Assembly: GCF_001890765.1 (NCBI RefSeq)
Contig: NZ_KV878783.1
Span: 3,996,771-4,060,770, forward strand
Direction of reading: 5' to 3'
Source: Spirulina major PCC 6313
GTDB taxonomy: Bacteria; Cyanobacteriota; Cyanobacteriia; Cyanobacteriales; Spirulinaceae
Length of the DNA stretch: 64,000 nt
The notes under the pieces were generated by a model. The model was given only the letters and a program-made list of their open reading frames with translations, ran no database searches and was not told where the DNA came from. Both the position numbers and the translations under genes were made by a program. This document shows positions 35,380 to 45,859 of the stretch, piece after piece (within the stretch, counting starts at the first letter, position 1; each line of letters starts with the position of its first letter).

Positions 35380-35626
35380 TCACGACATACGTTAATCAGT
35401 AGGTTACGATAGATAGCTAGATTGCATTTTTAGCCTATAGTTTAATCGCCTAATCTACCTACAATAAAGCACCATTTTAACTATGCCATGACACGACGGC
35501 AGCGGTCATCCTAGTGCCGTGGCACGTCTTAAAAAGTGAGTTACGGCGGATTCTAGATTGCAGTGATAGCAGGAGTTTAAGCCACTCCACGAAGGATTCT
35601 GCACATTTTCTGGATCGACATGTCTA
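35380..35626. repeat. Composite of CTAG-family repeat fragments
   Basis: Contains 'tgtcacgacatacgttaatcag' and 'gtgagttacggcggattcta', both shared with the CTAG elements, plus 'acaataaagcaccattttaa' and 'cctagtgccgtggcacgtct'. It looks like two or three elements nested in each other. Its right side reaches the TAG stop codon of the coiled-coil/HicA gene, although the exact element end is unclear. Confidence 0.5.
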
Positions 35627-36538
35627 CAACTGTTCTAGAAATTCCTCTAGACTCACGCCCGCTTGCTGGAGGGCACTTTTTAAGGTTCCTGGCCGGACTT
35701 CCGACTTTTCCGGAATCGTACAACTGCGTTTAGGGCGTTTCAAAATGATATGGCTACCGGTTTGGTGATCCACTTCAAAGCCTAGGCGTTTCAGGGCTTG
35801 GACGGCTTGATTGGTGGAAATGTTAGCGAGTTGGGACAGGGGCCAGGATTCCCCTGGGGTTAAGGGTTCAGGGTCGAGCGGCTCGATCTCGGTGGGGGGT
35901 GGCGTGGGTGCTGTGCGCAGTTGCCAAAGCTGATGGCGGAGGTCGCTGATTTCGGCGCGGAGCAGTTGGTTGTCGTTTTCGAGTTGGGTTTGCTCTTCGG
36001 TGAGGTCTTCAAAGGCGGCGGTGAGTTCAATCACGTCATATTCAGGGTGACGGTATTGATTGAGTTGGGCTTGGAGGTGCTGGAGTTGTTTGTCTTTGGC
36101 GGCGATCGCAGCTTGGGCGGCGGCTTGGATCGCTTGGAATTGATGGAGGGTGTGGTGGAGTTCGGCCTGTTCGTGATGGTGGCGATCTAGGGTGATCTGC
36201 ACTGTATCGTACTGTTCCTGCACCGTTGCCAGTTGTTGCCGCAGCGATCGCAACTGCTGGCGATCGCGCTCCCGGTGCTGTTGCCCCCGGCCGGTGACGA
36301 CCCCCACGGCTAACCCTCCCCCCACCAGTGTCACTGTCCACAGCCGATACAGGGGAGCCGTCCCCTGGGAGGATAGGGGCGCTCGACCCCAGCGATGTAG
36401 ATCACCCACGAAGCTCGGCCGATCCTCCGTGGGCCGACTCTGCCAATAGGTGCGATGAACTTGGTGGAGAGCGATCGCTTCAAGGCCAATTAGCACGATC
36501 CCCAACCCTAGCCATGATTTAAACGTTCGGGAAAACAC
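35624..36538 (-). CDS. Membrane-anchored coiled-coil protein with C-terminal HicA-like domain
   Basis: 304 residues, GTG start. Two hydrophobic helices (about 10-26 and 66-82) are followed by a long coiled coil (about 87-205, glutamine- and leucine-rich), a proline-rich linker (210-230) and a C-terminal domain at 238-304. This domain reads 'NQAVQALKRLGFEVDHQTGSHIILKRP' ... 'GTLKSALQQAGVSLEEFLEQL', the dsRBD-like fold of HicA mRNA interferases, with the conserved catalytic histidine in GSH (H263). HicA is normally a free toxin of about 60 residues next to hicB. No hicB is adjacent here. Confidence 0.75.
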   Translation of the reverse strand: MFSRTFKSWLGLGIVLIGLEAIALHQVHRTYWQSRPTEDRPSFVGDLHRWGRAPLSSQGTAPLYRLWTVTLVGGGLAVGVVTGRGQQHRERDRQQLRSLRQQLATVQEQYDTVQITLDRHHHEQAELHHTLHQFQAIQAAAQAAIAAKDKQLQHLQAQLNQYRHPEYDVIELTAAFEDLTEEQTQLENDNQLLRAEISDLRHQLWQLRTAPTPPPTEIEPLDPEPLTPGESWPLSQLANISTNQAVQALKRLGFEVDHQTGSHIILKRPKRSCTIPEKSEVRPGTLKSALQQAGVSLEEFLEQL

Positions 36539-36678
36539 GACGTTGCTCTAAATTTTGCCCGGAGTTTTATCCGCGATTGTACTGCATCGAATTGTACTGA
36601 ATTTTAAAGCACGCGATCGAAGACTTCTTTGATATCGTGGAAACGAGTTCAACTCCTAAAGATCCGTAGAGAATCCCT

Positions 36679-36918
36679 GTGATTAAACCTGCCTCCTTGT
36701 GGGAATATTTGGCCATCCAAGAAACCATCGTGCCCCTGCGCCCCCTCCGCATTACGGTGGAATCGGAAAATCAAGCGATCGCCGATGTATTGCAGGGCAA
36801 GTCTGTCCTTGAAACTTTGAACTATCTGGGTGCTCAAGGGTGGGAACTTGTTGCCGTGATTCCCGGTGGCGACAAAAACTCCCAAGTCTTTTACTTTAAG
36901 CGCCCCAAATGCGATTGA
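36679..36918 (+). CDS. Small DUF4177-like protein
   Basis: 79 residues, GTG start. 'WEYLAIQETIVPLRP' followed by 'VLETLNYLGAQGWELVAVIPGG' and the final 'VFYFKRPK' is the layout of DUF4177-type proteins ('LN.LG.QGWELV'), short alpha/beta domains of unknown role. It stands alone between divergent neighbours. I infer the family from the 'GWELV' core and the terminal strand only. Confidence 0.6.
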   Translation: MIKPASLWEYLAIQETIVPLRPLRITVESENQAIADVLQGKSVLETLNYLGAQGWELVAVIPGGDKNSQVFYFKRPKCD

Positions 36919-37078
36919 GTTGCGCCCAACATTACCCGCAGCGATCGCAAAAACCACACCATCCGCGCCCCTGAATACCATCATGATCGTCCCGCAACGG
37001 CGGGTTAACCCCCCTTGCTGTCTGTCCCCCCATCAACGTTAATATGGTCAAGGTTCCACGTTCACTGCTGAAAATCCC

Positions 37079-37840
37079 GTGCTATCCTCACTCATCGCAG
37101 ATTTCCGGATTATTTTCGAGCGCGACCCCGCCGCCCGTAATTGGGCCGAGGTTTTATTTTGCTACCCCGGTTTACAAGCACTACTGAGTCATCGGCTCGC
37201 CCATTGGCTCTACAACATTGGCATTCCGTTCGTGCCGCGCTTCCTCTCCCATATCGCTCGCTTCATCACCGGCATTGAAATTCATCCCGGTGCGCAAATT
37301 GGCAAAGGAGTCTTCATTGACCACGGCATGGGTGTGGTGATCGGCGAAACCGCGATCCTCGGCGATTACTGCTTAATCTATCAAGGCGTGACGTTAGGCG
37401 GAACCGGGAAAGAAAACGGCAAACGTCACCCGACCCTCGGTGAACAAGTGGTCGTCGGAGCGGGGGCAAAAGTCCTCGGTAATCTGCAAATTGGGAATAA
37501 TGTCCGGATTGGGGCCGGGTCTGTGGTGCTGCGCGATGTGCCGTCGGACTGTACGGTGGTGGGCGTGCCGGGCCGGGTGGTGTACCGCTCTGGGGTGCGG
37601 GTGAATCCCTTAGAACATGGCAAATTGCCGGATTCTGAAGCGACGGTGATCCGGATGTTGGTAGACCGGATCGAAGCCCTCGAACAGCAATTAGAACAGT
37701 TACAGGATCAGCACGCGGGGACGAAATCTCTGGTTCATGCGGCCTTGGGAGATCGTCAGGAGCCGGTGTTAGCCACATCGGGCCGGTGTGAGTTGCGCGA
37801 TCGCGAAATCCTCGAATTCCTCGACGGTTCCGGGATTTAA
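37079..37840 (+). CDS. cysE: Serine O-acetyltransferase
   Basis: 253 residues, GTG start. The left-handed beta-helix hexapeptide repeats are plain: 'GIEIHPGAQIGKGVFIDHGMGVVIGETAILGDYCLIYQGVTLGGTG' with the catalytic His and Asp of 'FIDHGMGVVIGE'. 'KRHPTLGEQVVVGAGAKVLGNLQIGNNVRIGAGSVVLRDVP' then closes the domain. CysE acetylates L-serine with acetyl-CoA, the entry step to cysteine. After about residue 200 there is a coiled-coil extension ('DRIEALEQQLEQLQDQH') beyond the usual core. Confidence 0.95.
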   Translation: MLSSLIADFRIIFERDPAARNWAEVLFCYPGLQALLSHRLAHWLYNIGIPFVPRFLSHIARFITGIEIHPGAQIGKGVFIDHGMGVVIGETAILGDYCLIYQGVTLGGTGKENGKRHPTLGEQVVVGAGAKVLGNLQIGNNVRIGAGSVVLRDVPSDCTVVGVPGRVVYRSGVRVNPLEHGKLPDSEATVIRMLVDRIEALEQQLEQLQDQHAGTKSLVHAALGDRQEPVLATSGRCELRDREILEFLDGSGI

Positions 37841-37902
37841 CCGGAGATCTCAGAAGACGCTCAACGGGTTAGACCCCAGGGGCTGATGAAACGTAAGAAA
37901 AT

Positions 37903-37992
37903 AATCCGGTCATTCCGTAGTGCGAGCATCTTGCTCGCTAGAGATTGAGAGCCTGCGAGCATCTTGCTCATAGATTTTTCAATGACCGGATT
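37903..37992. repeat. 90-bp inverted-repeat element
   Basis: Ends in a perfect 12-bp inverted repeat, AATCCGGTCATT and AATGACCGGATT. Inside, 'gcgagcatcttgctc' occurs twice as a direct repeat. It is probably a small non-autonomous element; no gene. Confidence 0.65.
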
Positions 37993-38050
37993 CAAGATTT
38001 AACCCTCATCAGCCATTCTGAATCTAGCCGCATTGATGTGCGTTGTGCGG

Positions 38051-38080
38051 TTGACACAGACCCCCCTCTATCTTGATAAT
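38051..38080 (+). promoter_or_regulatory. Sigma-70-type promoter of purA
   Basis: TTGACA at 38051-38056 and GATAAT at 38075-38080 with an 18-bp spacer, about 37 bp before the TTG start of purA. The -35 is perfect and the -10 matches five of six. Confidence 0.55.
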
Positions 38081-38092
38081 GATAGTTTGTGA

Positions 38093-39445
<1,353 letters not shown>

Positions 39446-39499
39446 CCTCCCCCGTTCGTCTGTTCAAACCCATCCACTCTCAACCCAAACAAATTCACT

Positions 39500-39832
39500 A
39501 TGTCACTGACCATCGCTTGTCAATCTCGCCCCGAAGGCAGTAAACCCCGCGCCCTCCGTCGTGAAGGTTTGATTCCCGCCAACCTCTACGGCCACAACGG
39601 CGCAGAGTCTATTTCTCTCGTCCTCAATGCCAAAGATGCCGGGCTGTTACTCCGCAAAACGGCAGTTAACGAAACCGTGATCGATGTGACGATCCCCGAT
39701 TTATCCTGGCAAGGGTCGGCGGTGATCCGCGAAGCCCAAACCCACCCCTGGAAAGGAACCCTCTATCACCTCAGTTTCTTCGCGGTGGATGCGGAAGAAG
39801 TAGCGGCAGAAGAAACCGCTGCGGCAGAATAG
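39500..39832 (+). CDS. rplY: 50S ribosomal protein L25 (short form)
   Basis: 110 residues. '[24 protein letters not shown]' and '[11 protein letters not shown]' with '[21 protein letters not shown]' match the beta-barrel L25 that binds 5S rRNA. There is no long C-terminal Ctc/TL5 domain; instead an acidic alanine and glutamate tail ('[12 protein letters not shown]') follows. It lies 54 nt after purA on the same strand, so the two may share a transcript. A hairpin with a T-rich tail follows at 39870. Confidence 0.88.
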   Translation: MSLTIACQSRPEGSKPRALRREGLIPANLYGHNGAESISLVLNAKDAGLLLRKTAVNETVIDVTIPDLSWQGSAVIREAQTHPWKGTLYHLSFFAVDAEEVAAEETAAAE

Positions 39833-39868
39833 ACTGCTTCGGATTGATCGCCCTCACCCGATTCGTCA

Positions 39869-39893
39869 AGCAAGGGGCTTAAGCCCCTTGTTT
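39869..39893 (+). terminator. Rho-independent terminator after rplY
   Basis: GCAAGGGGCTTAAGCCCCTTG forms a GC-rich stem and is followed by TTTCTGTT. It is placed about 40 nt after the rplY stop. The same palindrome occurs elsewhere as a dispersed repeat. Confidence 0.6.
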
Positions 39894-39918
39894 CTGTTGC
39901 AAGGTTATGACTACAGTG

Positions 39919-39970
39919 AACGCCTCATCTGCGATCGCCCTTCACGGGTCGGCCACAGATGAGGCGTTTT
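39919..39970. terminator. Hairpin between rplY and argH, possible bidirectional terminator
   Basis: A 13-bp inverted repeat AACGCCTCATCTG ... CAGATGAGGCGTT with TTTT after the right arm on the plus strand. It lies between two converging genes, so it could also stop argH transcription. Confidence 0.6.
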
Positions 39971-40003
39971 GGTATGTAACTCCGTTCAGCCCTCGATCTT
40001 TGC

Positions 40004-41401
40004 TTAGCTAGCGGTGTCAAGGAGTTGTTCTTTGGCGGCTTTGATCGCGTTGCGCACCTGTTCAAAGCCAGTGCCGCCGTAACTGTTGCGGGCGGCGACC
40101 ACTTGGCGAGGCGCGATCGCCGCATAAATATCCCCTTCAAAGGCCGGATGGAGGGCTTGCCATTCCTCTAGGGTCAAGTCCTTGAGCAACTTGCCAGCGG
40201 CGAGACTGGTTTTCACCACCTTGCCCACCAGGTTATAGGCTTCCCGGAACGGCACACCCTTCGCCGCGAGATAGTCCGCCACATCGGTGGCGTTGGAAAA
40301 GTCCTCATTAACAGCTTCTTCAAGGCGTTCGATGCGAAATTCTACCCCTTCCCGGAGCAAAATCGTCATCGCTTCGAGGCAACCTTGGGCGGTTTTCACG
40401 CCGTCGAAAATGGCTTCTTTGTCTTCCTGGAGGTCTTTGTTATAGGCAAGGGGTAAGCCTTTCATGATCGTGAGCAGGGCTTGGAGATGGCCGAAGACGC
40501 GCCCGGTTTTGCCCCGCACCAGTTCGGGGATGTCGGGGTTTTTCTTCTGGGGCATGATGCTTGACCCGGTGGAGCAACTGTCTTGAAATTTGACAAAGCT
40601 AAATTCCTGGGAACCCCAGAGGATCATTTCTTCGCTGAGGCGGCTGAGATGCACCATGATCAAACTGGCAGCACAGAGAAATTCGATCGCAAAGTCGCGA
40701 TCGCTCACCCCATCCAAACTATTGGAATAGACCCCGCCAAACTTCAATTCAGCAGCGGCGTAATGGCGATCGATGGGAAAGGTTGTCCCCGCCAACGCCC
40801 CACTACCGAGGGGGGAAATGTTGGTGCGCTGATAGACTTGCCCCAGACGTTCCCAGTCCCGCTGGGCCATGTTGAAGTAGGCGAGGAGATGGTGGGCAAG
40901 GCTGACGGGTTGGGCGCGTTGGAGGTGGGTATAGCCGGGGATCAGGGTTTCCACATGCTTTTCAGCGTGTTTGAGGAGCACACCTTGCCATTCTCGGAGT
41001 TGGCCGCGCAGGGTTTGGATTTGGTCGCGGAGATAGAGGCGAATATCGGTGCCCACTTGGTCATTGCGCGATCGCGCCGTGTGCAGCTTTTTCCCCACAT
41101 CCCCCATCAATTCCGTGAGACGACGTTCCACCGCAAAATGCACATCTTCCGCATCAACCCCCGGATTAAACCGCCCTTCTTGGTATTCAATCCGAATCTG
41201 CTCTAGACCCGTGATCAGTTGTTGTCCTTCTTCGGTGCTGATGATCCCGGTGTGGGCCAACATCTTCGCATGGGCGATCGACCCGGTAATGTCATAGTCA
41301 ATCAGTTCAATATCAAAACCGATGCTGGCATTAAAACGGGCGATCGCAGGATGGAGCGCAGTTTCAAAGCGATCGCTCCAGGTCTTCTTAGCTTGGGTCA
41401 T
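40004..41401 (-). CDS. argH: Argininosuccinate lyase
   Basis: 465 residues. The fumarase/aspartase superfamily signature '[26 protein letters not shown]' carries the flexible catalytic loop. '[22 protein letters not shown]' and '[22 protein letters not shown]' contain the other active-site residues (the His in '[10 protein letters not shown]'). It splits argininosuccinate into arginine and fumarate in the last step of arginine synthesis. The gene ends 34 nt from the hairpin at 39919. Upstream of its start lies the long 145-bp tandem array. Confidence 0.97.
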   Translation of the reverse strand: MTQAKKTWSDRFETALHPAIARFNASIGFDIELIDYDITGSIAHAKMLAHTGIISTEEGQQLITGLEQIRIEYQEGRFNPGVDAEDVHFAVERRLTELMGDVGKKLHTARSRNDQVGTDIRLYLRDQIQTLRGQLREWQGVLLKHAEKHVETLIPGYTHLQRAQPVSLAHHLLAYFNMAQRDWERLGQVYQRTNISPLGSGALAGTTFPIDRHYAAAELKFGGVYSNSLDGVSDRDFAIEFLCAASLIMVHLSRLSEEMILWGSQEFSFVKFQDSCSTGSSIMPQKKNPDIPELVRGKTGRVFGHLQALLTIMKGLPLAYNKDLQEDKEAIFDGVKTAQGCLEAMTILLREGVEFRIERLEEAVNEDFSNATDVADYLAAKGVPFREAYNLVGKVVKTSLAAGKLLKDLTLEEWQALHPAFEGDIYAAIAPRQVVAARNSYGGTGFEQVRNAIKAAKEQLLDTAS

Positions 41402-41544
41402 AATAGGCAGATCACAACGAGGCGGACAACGCCCTCAATCTTATCTCGTTTAAATCTCCCAAAACTAGAGCATCCAACACAAAACCATCGGGATTCTCCC
41501 CATATCCCAGCACAAAAAACCCTTCCCCTGGCAGAAAAAGGATC

Positions 41545-42416
41545 AGGCGAGGCCAGAGCAAGCGAGGCCAAAAAACCAGAGCAAGCGAGGCCAAAAAACC
41601 AGAGCAAGCGAGCTAGAAGCTCGCACTACAGATCATTAAAATCAGGGTAGTGTGAGCCTCTGGCTCACTAATCCTAAGATCCGGACTCGCAAACTCCATA
41701 CTTTAGCAGTGAGCTAGAAGCCAGAGCAAGCGAGGCCAAGAAGCCAGAGCAAGCGAGCTAGAAGCTCGCACTACAGATCATTAAAATCAGGGTAGTGTGA
41801 GCCTCTGGCTCACTAATCCTAAGATCCGGACTCGCAAACTCCATACTTTAGCAGTGAGCTAGAAGCCAGAGCAAGCGAGGCCAAGAAGCCAGAGCAAGCG
41901 AGCTAGAAGCTCGCACTACAGATCATTAAAATCAGGGTAGTGTGAGCCTCTGGCTCACTAATCCTAAGATCCGGACTCGCAAACTCCATACTTTAGCAGT
42001 GAGCTAGAAGCCAGAGCAAGCGAGGCCAAAAAACCAGAGCAAGCGAGCTAGAAGCTCGCACTACAGATCATTAAAATCAGGGTAGTGTGAGCCTCTGGCT
42101 CACTAATCCTAAGATCCGGACTCGCAGACTCCATACTTTAGCCGTGAGCTAGAAGCCAGAGCAAGCGAGGCCAAGAAGCCAGAGCAAGCGAGCTAGAAGC
42201 TCGCACTACAGATCATTAAAATCAGGGTAGTGTGAGCCTCTGGCTCACTAATCCTAAGATCCGGACTCGCAAACTCCATACTTTAGCCGTGAGCTAGAAG
42301 CCAGAGCAAGCGAGGCCAAGAAGCCAGAGCAAGCGAGCTAGAAGCTCGCACTACAGATCATTAAAATCAGGGTAGTGTGAGCCTCTGGCTCACTAATCCT
42401 AAGATCCGGACTCGAA
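41545..42416. repeat. Tandem array of a 145-bp unit (about 5.5 copies) with hairpin core
   Basis: The marker 'gagctagaagctcgcactac' starts at 41610, 41755, 41900, 42045, 42190 and 42335, always 145 bp apart. Each unit contains a long imperfect hairpin, 'gcgagctagaagctcgcactac' against 'gtagtgtgagcctctggctcac', and a stretch with 'agagcaagcgaggccaag'. Copies differ by a few bases (cagtg or cgtg; aaaaacc or gaagcc). A shorter 26-bp repeat precedes the array. The last unit is cut off two bases before the stop of the response-regulator gene. Confidence 0.95.
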
Positions 42417-43166
42417 TTAGCCGAATCGATAGCCAAACCCCCGGACGGTAATCAGATAGCGGGGTTTGCTGGGGTCAGCTTCGAGCTTTTCCCGGAGCCA
42501 GCGAATATGCACATCCACGGTCTTCGTATCGCCGATAAAATCCATCCCCCACACCTGTTCGATCAGCTGATCCCGTGACCAAACGCGGCGGGGTGACCCC
42601 ATAAAGAGTTCCAAGAGGCGAAATTCCTTCGGCGAAAGGTTAATTTCCTCGCCACTGACCAAGACGCGGCATTCTTCTGGGAAGAGGGTAATCTCTTCGT
42701 ATTCCAGCACGGGGGCGGGAGGCGTGGCGGCGAAACTCTGTCGCCGGAGCAATGCCCGACAGCGGGCGATCAACTCGCGCATGCTGAAGGGTTTGGTTAA
42801 ATAATCATCGGCTCCCACTTCGAGGCCGAGGACGCGATCGGTTTCGCTCGCTTTGGCACTGAGAATTAAAATCGGGATCGTATTGCCTTGATAGCGCAAC
42901 AAGCGACACAGATCCAAACCGTTCACCTGTGGGAGCATCACATCCAAAATGATCAAATCATAGGACGGTTGCAAGCTGGACTGTGACTCTTTCAAGATAT
43001 TGAGGGCAGACCGCCCATCAATGGCGGTAATTACCTGGTAGCCTTGCTCTTTGAGGGCAAGGCTCACCATCTCTCGAATCAACTCTTCATCTTCGACCAC
43101 CAGAACACGGGGGGTTGTGGTGAATTCTGGGGTGGTGCGGCTCTTTTGTATATCGAGCGACAGCAT
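42417..43166 (-). CDS. OmpR/PhoB-family response regulator
   Basis: 249 residues from the ATG at 43166. The receiver domain has the acidic pair in 'RVLVVEDEELIREM', the phospho-acceptor Asp in 'YDLIILDVMLPQVNG', and Lys in 'DDYLTKPFSMREL'. The winged-helix DNA-binding domain reads 'INLSPKEFRLLELFMGSPRRVWSRDQLIEQVWG' and 'TKTVDVHIRWLREKLE'. It is a DNA-binding transcription factor; the regulon cannot be told and no kinase is adjacent. Its 3' end touches the 145-bp tandem array, so array transcripts would be antisense or read-through. Confidence 0.9.
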   Translation of the reverse strand: MLSLDIQKSRTTPEFTTTPRVLVVEDEELIREMVSLALKEQGYQVITAIDGRSALNILKESQSSLQPSYDLIILDVMLPQVNGLDLCRLLRYQGNTIPILILSAKASETDRVLGLEVGADDYLTKPFSMRELIARCRALLRRQSFAATPPAPVLEYEEITLFPEECRVLVSGEEINLSPKEFRLLELFMGSPRRVWSRDQLIEQVWGMDFIGDTKTVDVHIRWLREKLEADPSKPRYLITVRGFGYRFG

Positions 43167-43235
43167 AAATATCACAATTAGTGCTTATAAGCCCACATAT
43201 ACACTAAAACGGGGGCACAGAACTATAAAGATAAA

Positions 43236-43946
43236 ATGATAAAAATCAAGGTCATTAATCCCAACACGACGGCATCAATGACGGCCATTATTGGCGATTC
43301 GGCGCGGGCGATCGCCTCCCCCCAGACAGAAATCATCGCCGTCAACCCACCCCACGGCCCCGTTTCCATCGAAGGTCATTACGATGAAGCCTTGAGTGTG
43401 CCGGGGGTGCTTGCTGAGGTGCAGGCGGGGGAAGCGGCGGGCGTAGAGGGTTATGTAATCGCCTGTTTTGGTGATCCGGGCTTGGCCGCAGCGCGAGAAT
43501 TAGCACGGGGGCCCGTGGTGGGGATTGCCGAAGCGGCGATGCACGGGGCAAGTATGATCGCCACGGGGTTTTCGATTGTGACCACCTTGGGGCGGACGAA
43601 ATGTATTGCGGCGCATTTGGTGGAGCAGTACGGGATGGAGCGGTTTTGTCGGGGGATTTGGGCGACGGAGTTGGCGGTGCTGGATTTGGATGATCCGGCG
43701 GGGGAGGCGCGATCGCAAATTCTCGCCACCTGCCGCCAAGCCTTATGCACCGATGAATGCGGTGCGATCGTCCTGGGTTGTGCCGGGATGGCGAATTTAA
43801 GCCGAGATTTAACGGCGGAACTGGGCATTCCCGTCATTGATGGCGTGGGGGTGGCGGTGAAGTTCGTTGAAGCCCTCGTTGGGGTGGGTCTCGGAACGAG
43901 TAAACGGGGAGATTTTGCCCCGCCCTTACCCAAACCATTCCTCTAA
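43236..43946 (+). CDS. Hydantoin racemase / Asp-Glu racemase family
   Basis: 236 residues. 'KVINPNTTASMTAIIGDSAR' at the N-terminus and the two catalytic cysteines in 'VIACFGDPGLAAAREL' and 'IVLGCAGMANLSRDL' match hydantoin racemases. They use two Cys residues to invert the chiral carbon. 'GPVSIEGHYDEALSVPGVL' is also typical. The true substrate in cyanobacteria could be allantoin, a hydantoin or another ring compound. It is divergent from the response regulator gene, sharing a short intergenic region of 69 bp. Confidence 0.88.
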   Translation: MIKIKVINPNTTASMTAIIGDSARAIASPQTEIIAVNPPHGPVSIEGHYDEALSVPGVLAEVQAGEAAGVEGYVIACFGDPGLAAARELARGPVVGIAEAAMHGASMIATGFSIVTTLGRTKCIAAHLVEQYGMERFCRGIWATELAVLDLDDPAGEARSQILATCRQALCTDECGAIVLGCAGMANLSRDLTAELGIPVIDGVGVAVKFVEALVGVGLGTSKRGDFAPPLPKPFL

Positions 43947-44139
43947 GGGCAAAAATTGACGGGAAAATCAAATTTTCAATCCCGAAAATACCGATTAAAT
44001 GCCGTCCGCAGCTCTGTTCATTTTTGATGGTTTCGACCGCTTTAAATCGAAAAAATCCTTGCTCTGTGGTGGATTCAGCGATCAGATTGGATTGATCTTT
44101 TTAGCAACAAAATAATTTTTAGGATTTTTGTATTATTTT

Positions 44140-44153
44140 AGTACAGAGGTTCT
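44140..44153. promoter_or_regulatory. LexA box upstream of lexA
   Basis: AGTACAGAGGTTCT fits the cyanobacterial LexA consensus RGTACNNNDGTWCB at every position. It lies about 180 bp before the lexA start in a 380-bp intergenic region. Autoregulation of lexA is therefore likely. The target consensus comes from work on Nostoc/Anabaena. Confidence 0.75.
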
Positions 44154-44330
44154 AGAATAGTAATAACCCTGAGTTAATCCCAAACGTCACAAACGTGAAT
44201 CTCTGACAAAATCTAGTTTCCAGACCGGACTTTGACGGCACTCGGATTTCACGTTCTACGGTGTCACCTTAATTGATACATTCGGGATGCATTTCGGGGC
44301 AATTGTTGATTGTCTGTCCAAAAAATCACA

Positions 44331-44975
44331 ATGGAATCACTAACAAGAGCGCAACAAGAACTATACGATTGGCTGGTGGACTATATTCGCACCTCCCAAC
44401 ACGCCCCCTCGATTCGGCAAATGATGAAAGCGATGAGCTTGAAGTCCCCCGCGCCGATTCAAAGCCGTCTGGAGCGGTTGCGGAAAAAAGGCTATATCAC
44501 CTGGGATGAAGGGAAAGCCCGCACGATTCGGATCACCTATGCCCCAGATCGACCGGGGATTCAAATTATGGGGGTGATTACGGCGGGGGGACTCGTGGAG
44601 CCGTTCACCGATGTGCAAAACCAGCAGGAGGAACTCGACCTGCAAGGGGTGATGGATCAGCCCAATTGTTTTGCCCTCCGGGTGACGGGGGATAGCATGA
44701 TCGGCGACATGATTACGGAGGGGGATTTTGTCTTGTTGCGACAACCCCAGGAGGATCAAACGCCGAAGGATGGCGCGATCGTGGCGGTGCGAGTCGAAGG
44801 GGAAGGAACGACGTTAAAGCGGTATTACCAAAGTGGCAATCAAGTGACCCTCAAAGCGTCCAATCCTAACTATGACCCGATTCAAACCACGGCGAATCAG
44901 GTGCAAATCCAAGGGGTGCTGGTCGGGGTGTGGCGCACCTATGGAGCTGGATTACCGATGATGGCGCGGGGTTAA
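44331..44975 (+). CDS. lexA: LexA repressor with intact self-cleavage site
   Basis: 214 residues from the ATG at 44331. The N-terminal winged helix reads 'MESLTRAQQELYDWLVDYIRTSQHAPSIRQMMKAM'. The S24 domain retains the Ala-Gly scissile bond (A85-G86 in 'GVITAGGLVEPF'), the catalytic Ser (S122 in 'VTGDSMIGD') and Lys (K163 in 'TTLKRYY'). Cleavage after RecA activation should therefore work, unlike the LexA of some cyanobacteria such as Synechocystis, which lost these residues. A LexA box lies upstream, and a strong hairpin terminator follows. Confidence 0.95.
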   Translation: MESLTRAQQELYDWLVDYIRTSQHAPSIRQMMKAMSLKSPAPIQSRLERLRKKGYITWDEGKARTIRITYAPDRPGIQIMGVITAGGLVEPFTDVQNQQEELDLQGVMDQPNCFALRVTGDSMIGDMITEGDFVLLRQPQEDQTPKDGAIVAVRVEGEGTTLKRYYQSGNQVTLKASNPNYDPIQTTANQVQIQGVLVGVWRTYGAGLPMMARG

Positions 44976-44996
44976 TGGGAATTGATCTTAAGCCGG

Positions 44997-45039
44997 AGCG
45001 ATCGCACCTTTGGAGGCATTTTAACGGTGCGATCGCTTT
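44997..45039 (+). terminator. Rho-independent terminator after lexA
   Basis: The 12-bp inverted repeat AGCGATCGCACC ... GGTGCGATCGCT is followed by TTT. It lies about 20 nt after the lexA stop and uses HIP1 octamers in its stem. Confidence 0.6.
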
Positions 45040-45142
45040 GGGTGGTGCGAGCTTCTAGCTCGCTATGTTGGTTTCGCGATCGTTGGGATACAAGGGGCTG
45101 AAGCCGCCTTGTCTGGTTTGATTGACTTGCGTAACTGTTGAA

Positions 45143-45730
45143 TTAATCCGCCACTTCGGCCAATTCGATCACCCGTTCGGCCATATCTTTCACCAAAAAA
45201 TTGAGAGGCCGCCGACTGCGAAGCTTAAACCGTAACCGTCGTGACTGCACCCGGAGCAAAATATTTTCTAAACAATCGCGGTCAAAGCACACATGGCGCT
45301 GCCGATTTTTCGTCCCGTACTGCGCCCCGGAAATGATGTGCAGTTGGGTATTTTTTTTCAGTTGATACCATAGCCCCTCGGATTGGGTGGGGGGGGCGGT
45401 GGCGGTGGTGGGCAGGGACGACATCCCGTAGATGGGGTCGAGGCTAGCGGCTCCCATGCTTTGCTCGTAGTTGTAGTAGTAATGAAGCGGCACATCGGCC
45501 ACAGCTAGATTTAACAACCCTTCGTAGAACTCCCGCGCCACGTTGAGATCCGACACCATAATCGTGTGAACTTTTGGCGCACTGGACAGAAACATCCACA
45601 TCGCCCCGGCATAGGCAACCAAGAGCATTACCATCACGCCTTGAGTGGAAAAGAGGCTGTCAAGGGCGGGCAAAAATGCGCCGAGATGGACAGGGGGCGG
45701 GGTTAAGATGGCTGGCATGGGTTCAGTCAT
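45143..45730 (-). CDS. Cyanobacterial VOC (glyoxalase-like) membrane-anchored protein
   Basis: 195 residues. One hydrophobic helix ('GVMVMLLVAYAGAMWMFL', about 31-48) is followed by the VOC start 'KVHTIMVSDLNVAREFYEGLLNL' and a later 'RHVCFDRDCLENILLRV', where glyoxalase-fold proteins place their metal ligands. A basic stretch ('RRLRFKLRSRRPLNFLVKD') comes before the acidic end. It is probably a membrane-tethered single-module protein. The catalytic role is unknown. Confidence 0.65.
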   Translation of the reverse strand: MTEPMPAILTPPPVHLGAFLPALDSLFSTQGVMVMLLVAYAGAMWMFLSSAPKVHTIMVSDLNVAREFYEGLLNLAVADVPLHYYYNYEQSMGAASLDPIYGMSSLPTTATAPPTQSEGLWYQLKKNTQLHIISGAQYGTKNRQRHVCFDRDCLENILLRVQSRRLRFKLRSRRPLNFLVKDMAERVIELAEVAD

Positions 45731-45859
45731 AGGTGACGGGCGTTATGGGAAACAGGCTTATCTCAGGAGTCGGCGGGGCATCCCTGCGGTGAACTGGACG
45801 AACAGGCGGGAGCGATATCCCACGGATTTTCCATGTTACGGGATGTTAACGCCATCTTA

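Noticed and set aside
41545-42416. Possible CRISPR array
   Set aside because: Whole 145-bp units repeat, including the parts between hairpins, so there are no unique spacers.
42417-43166. Assigning the response regulator to RpaB or RpaA
   Set aside because: The receiver and wing sequences differ from what I remember of these proteins, and no context supports a specific name.
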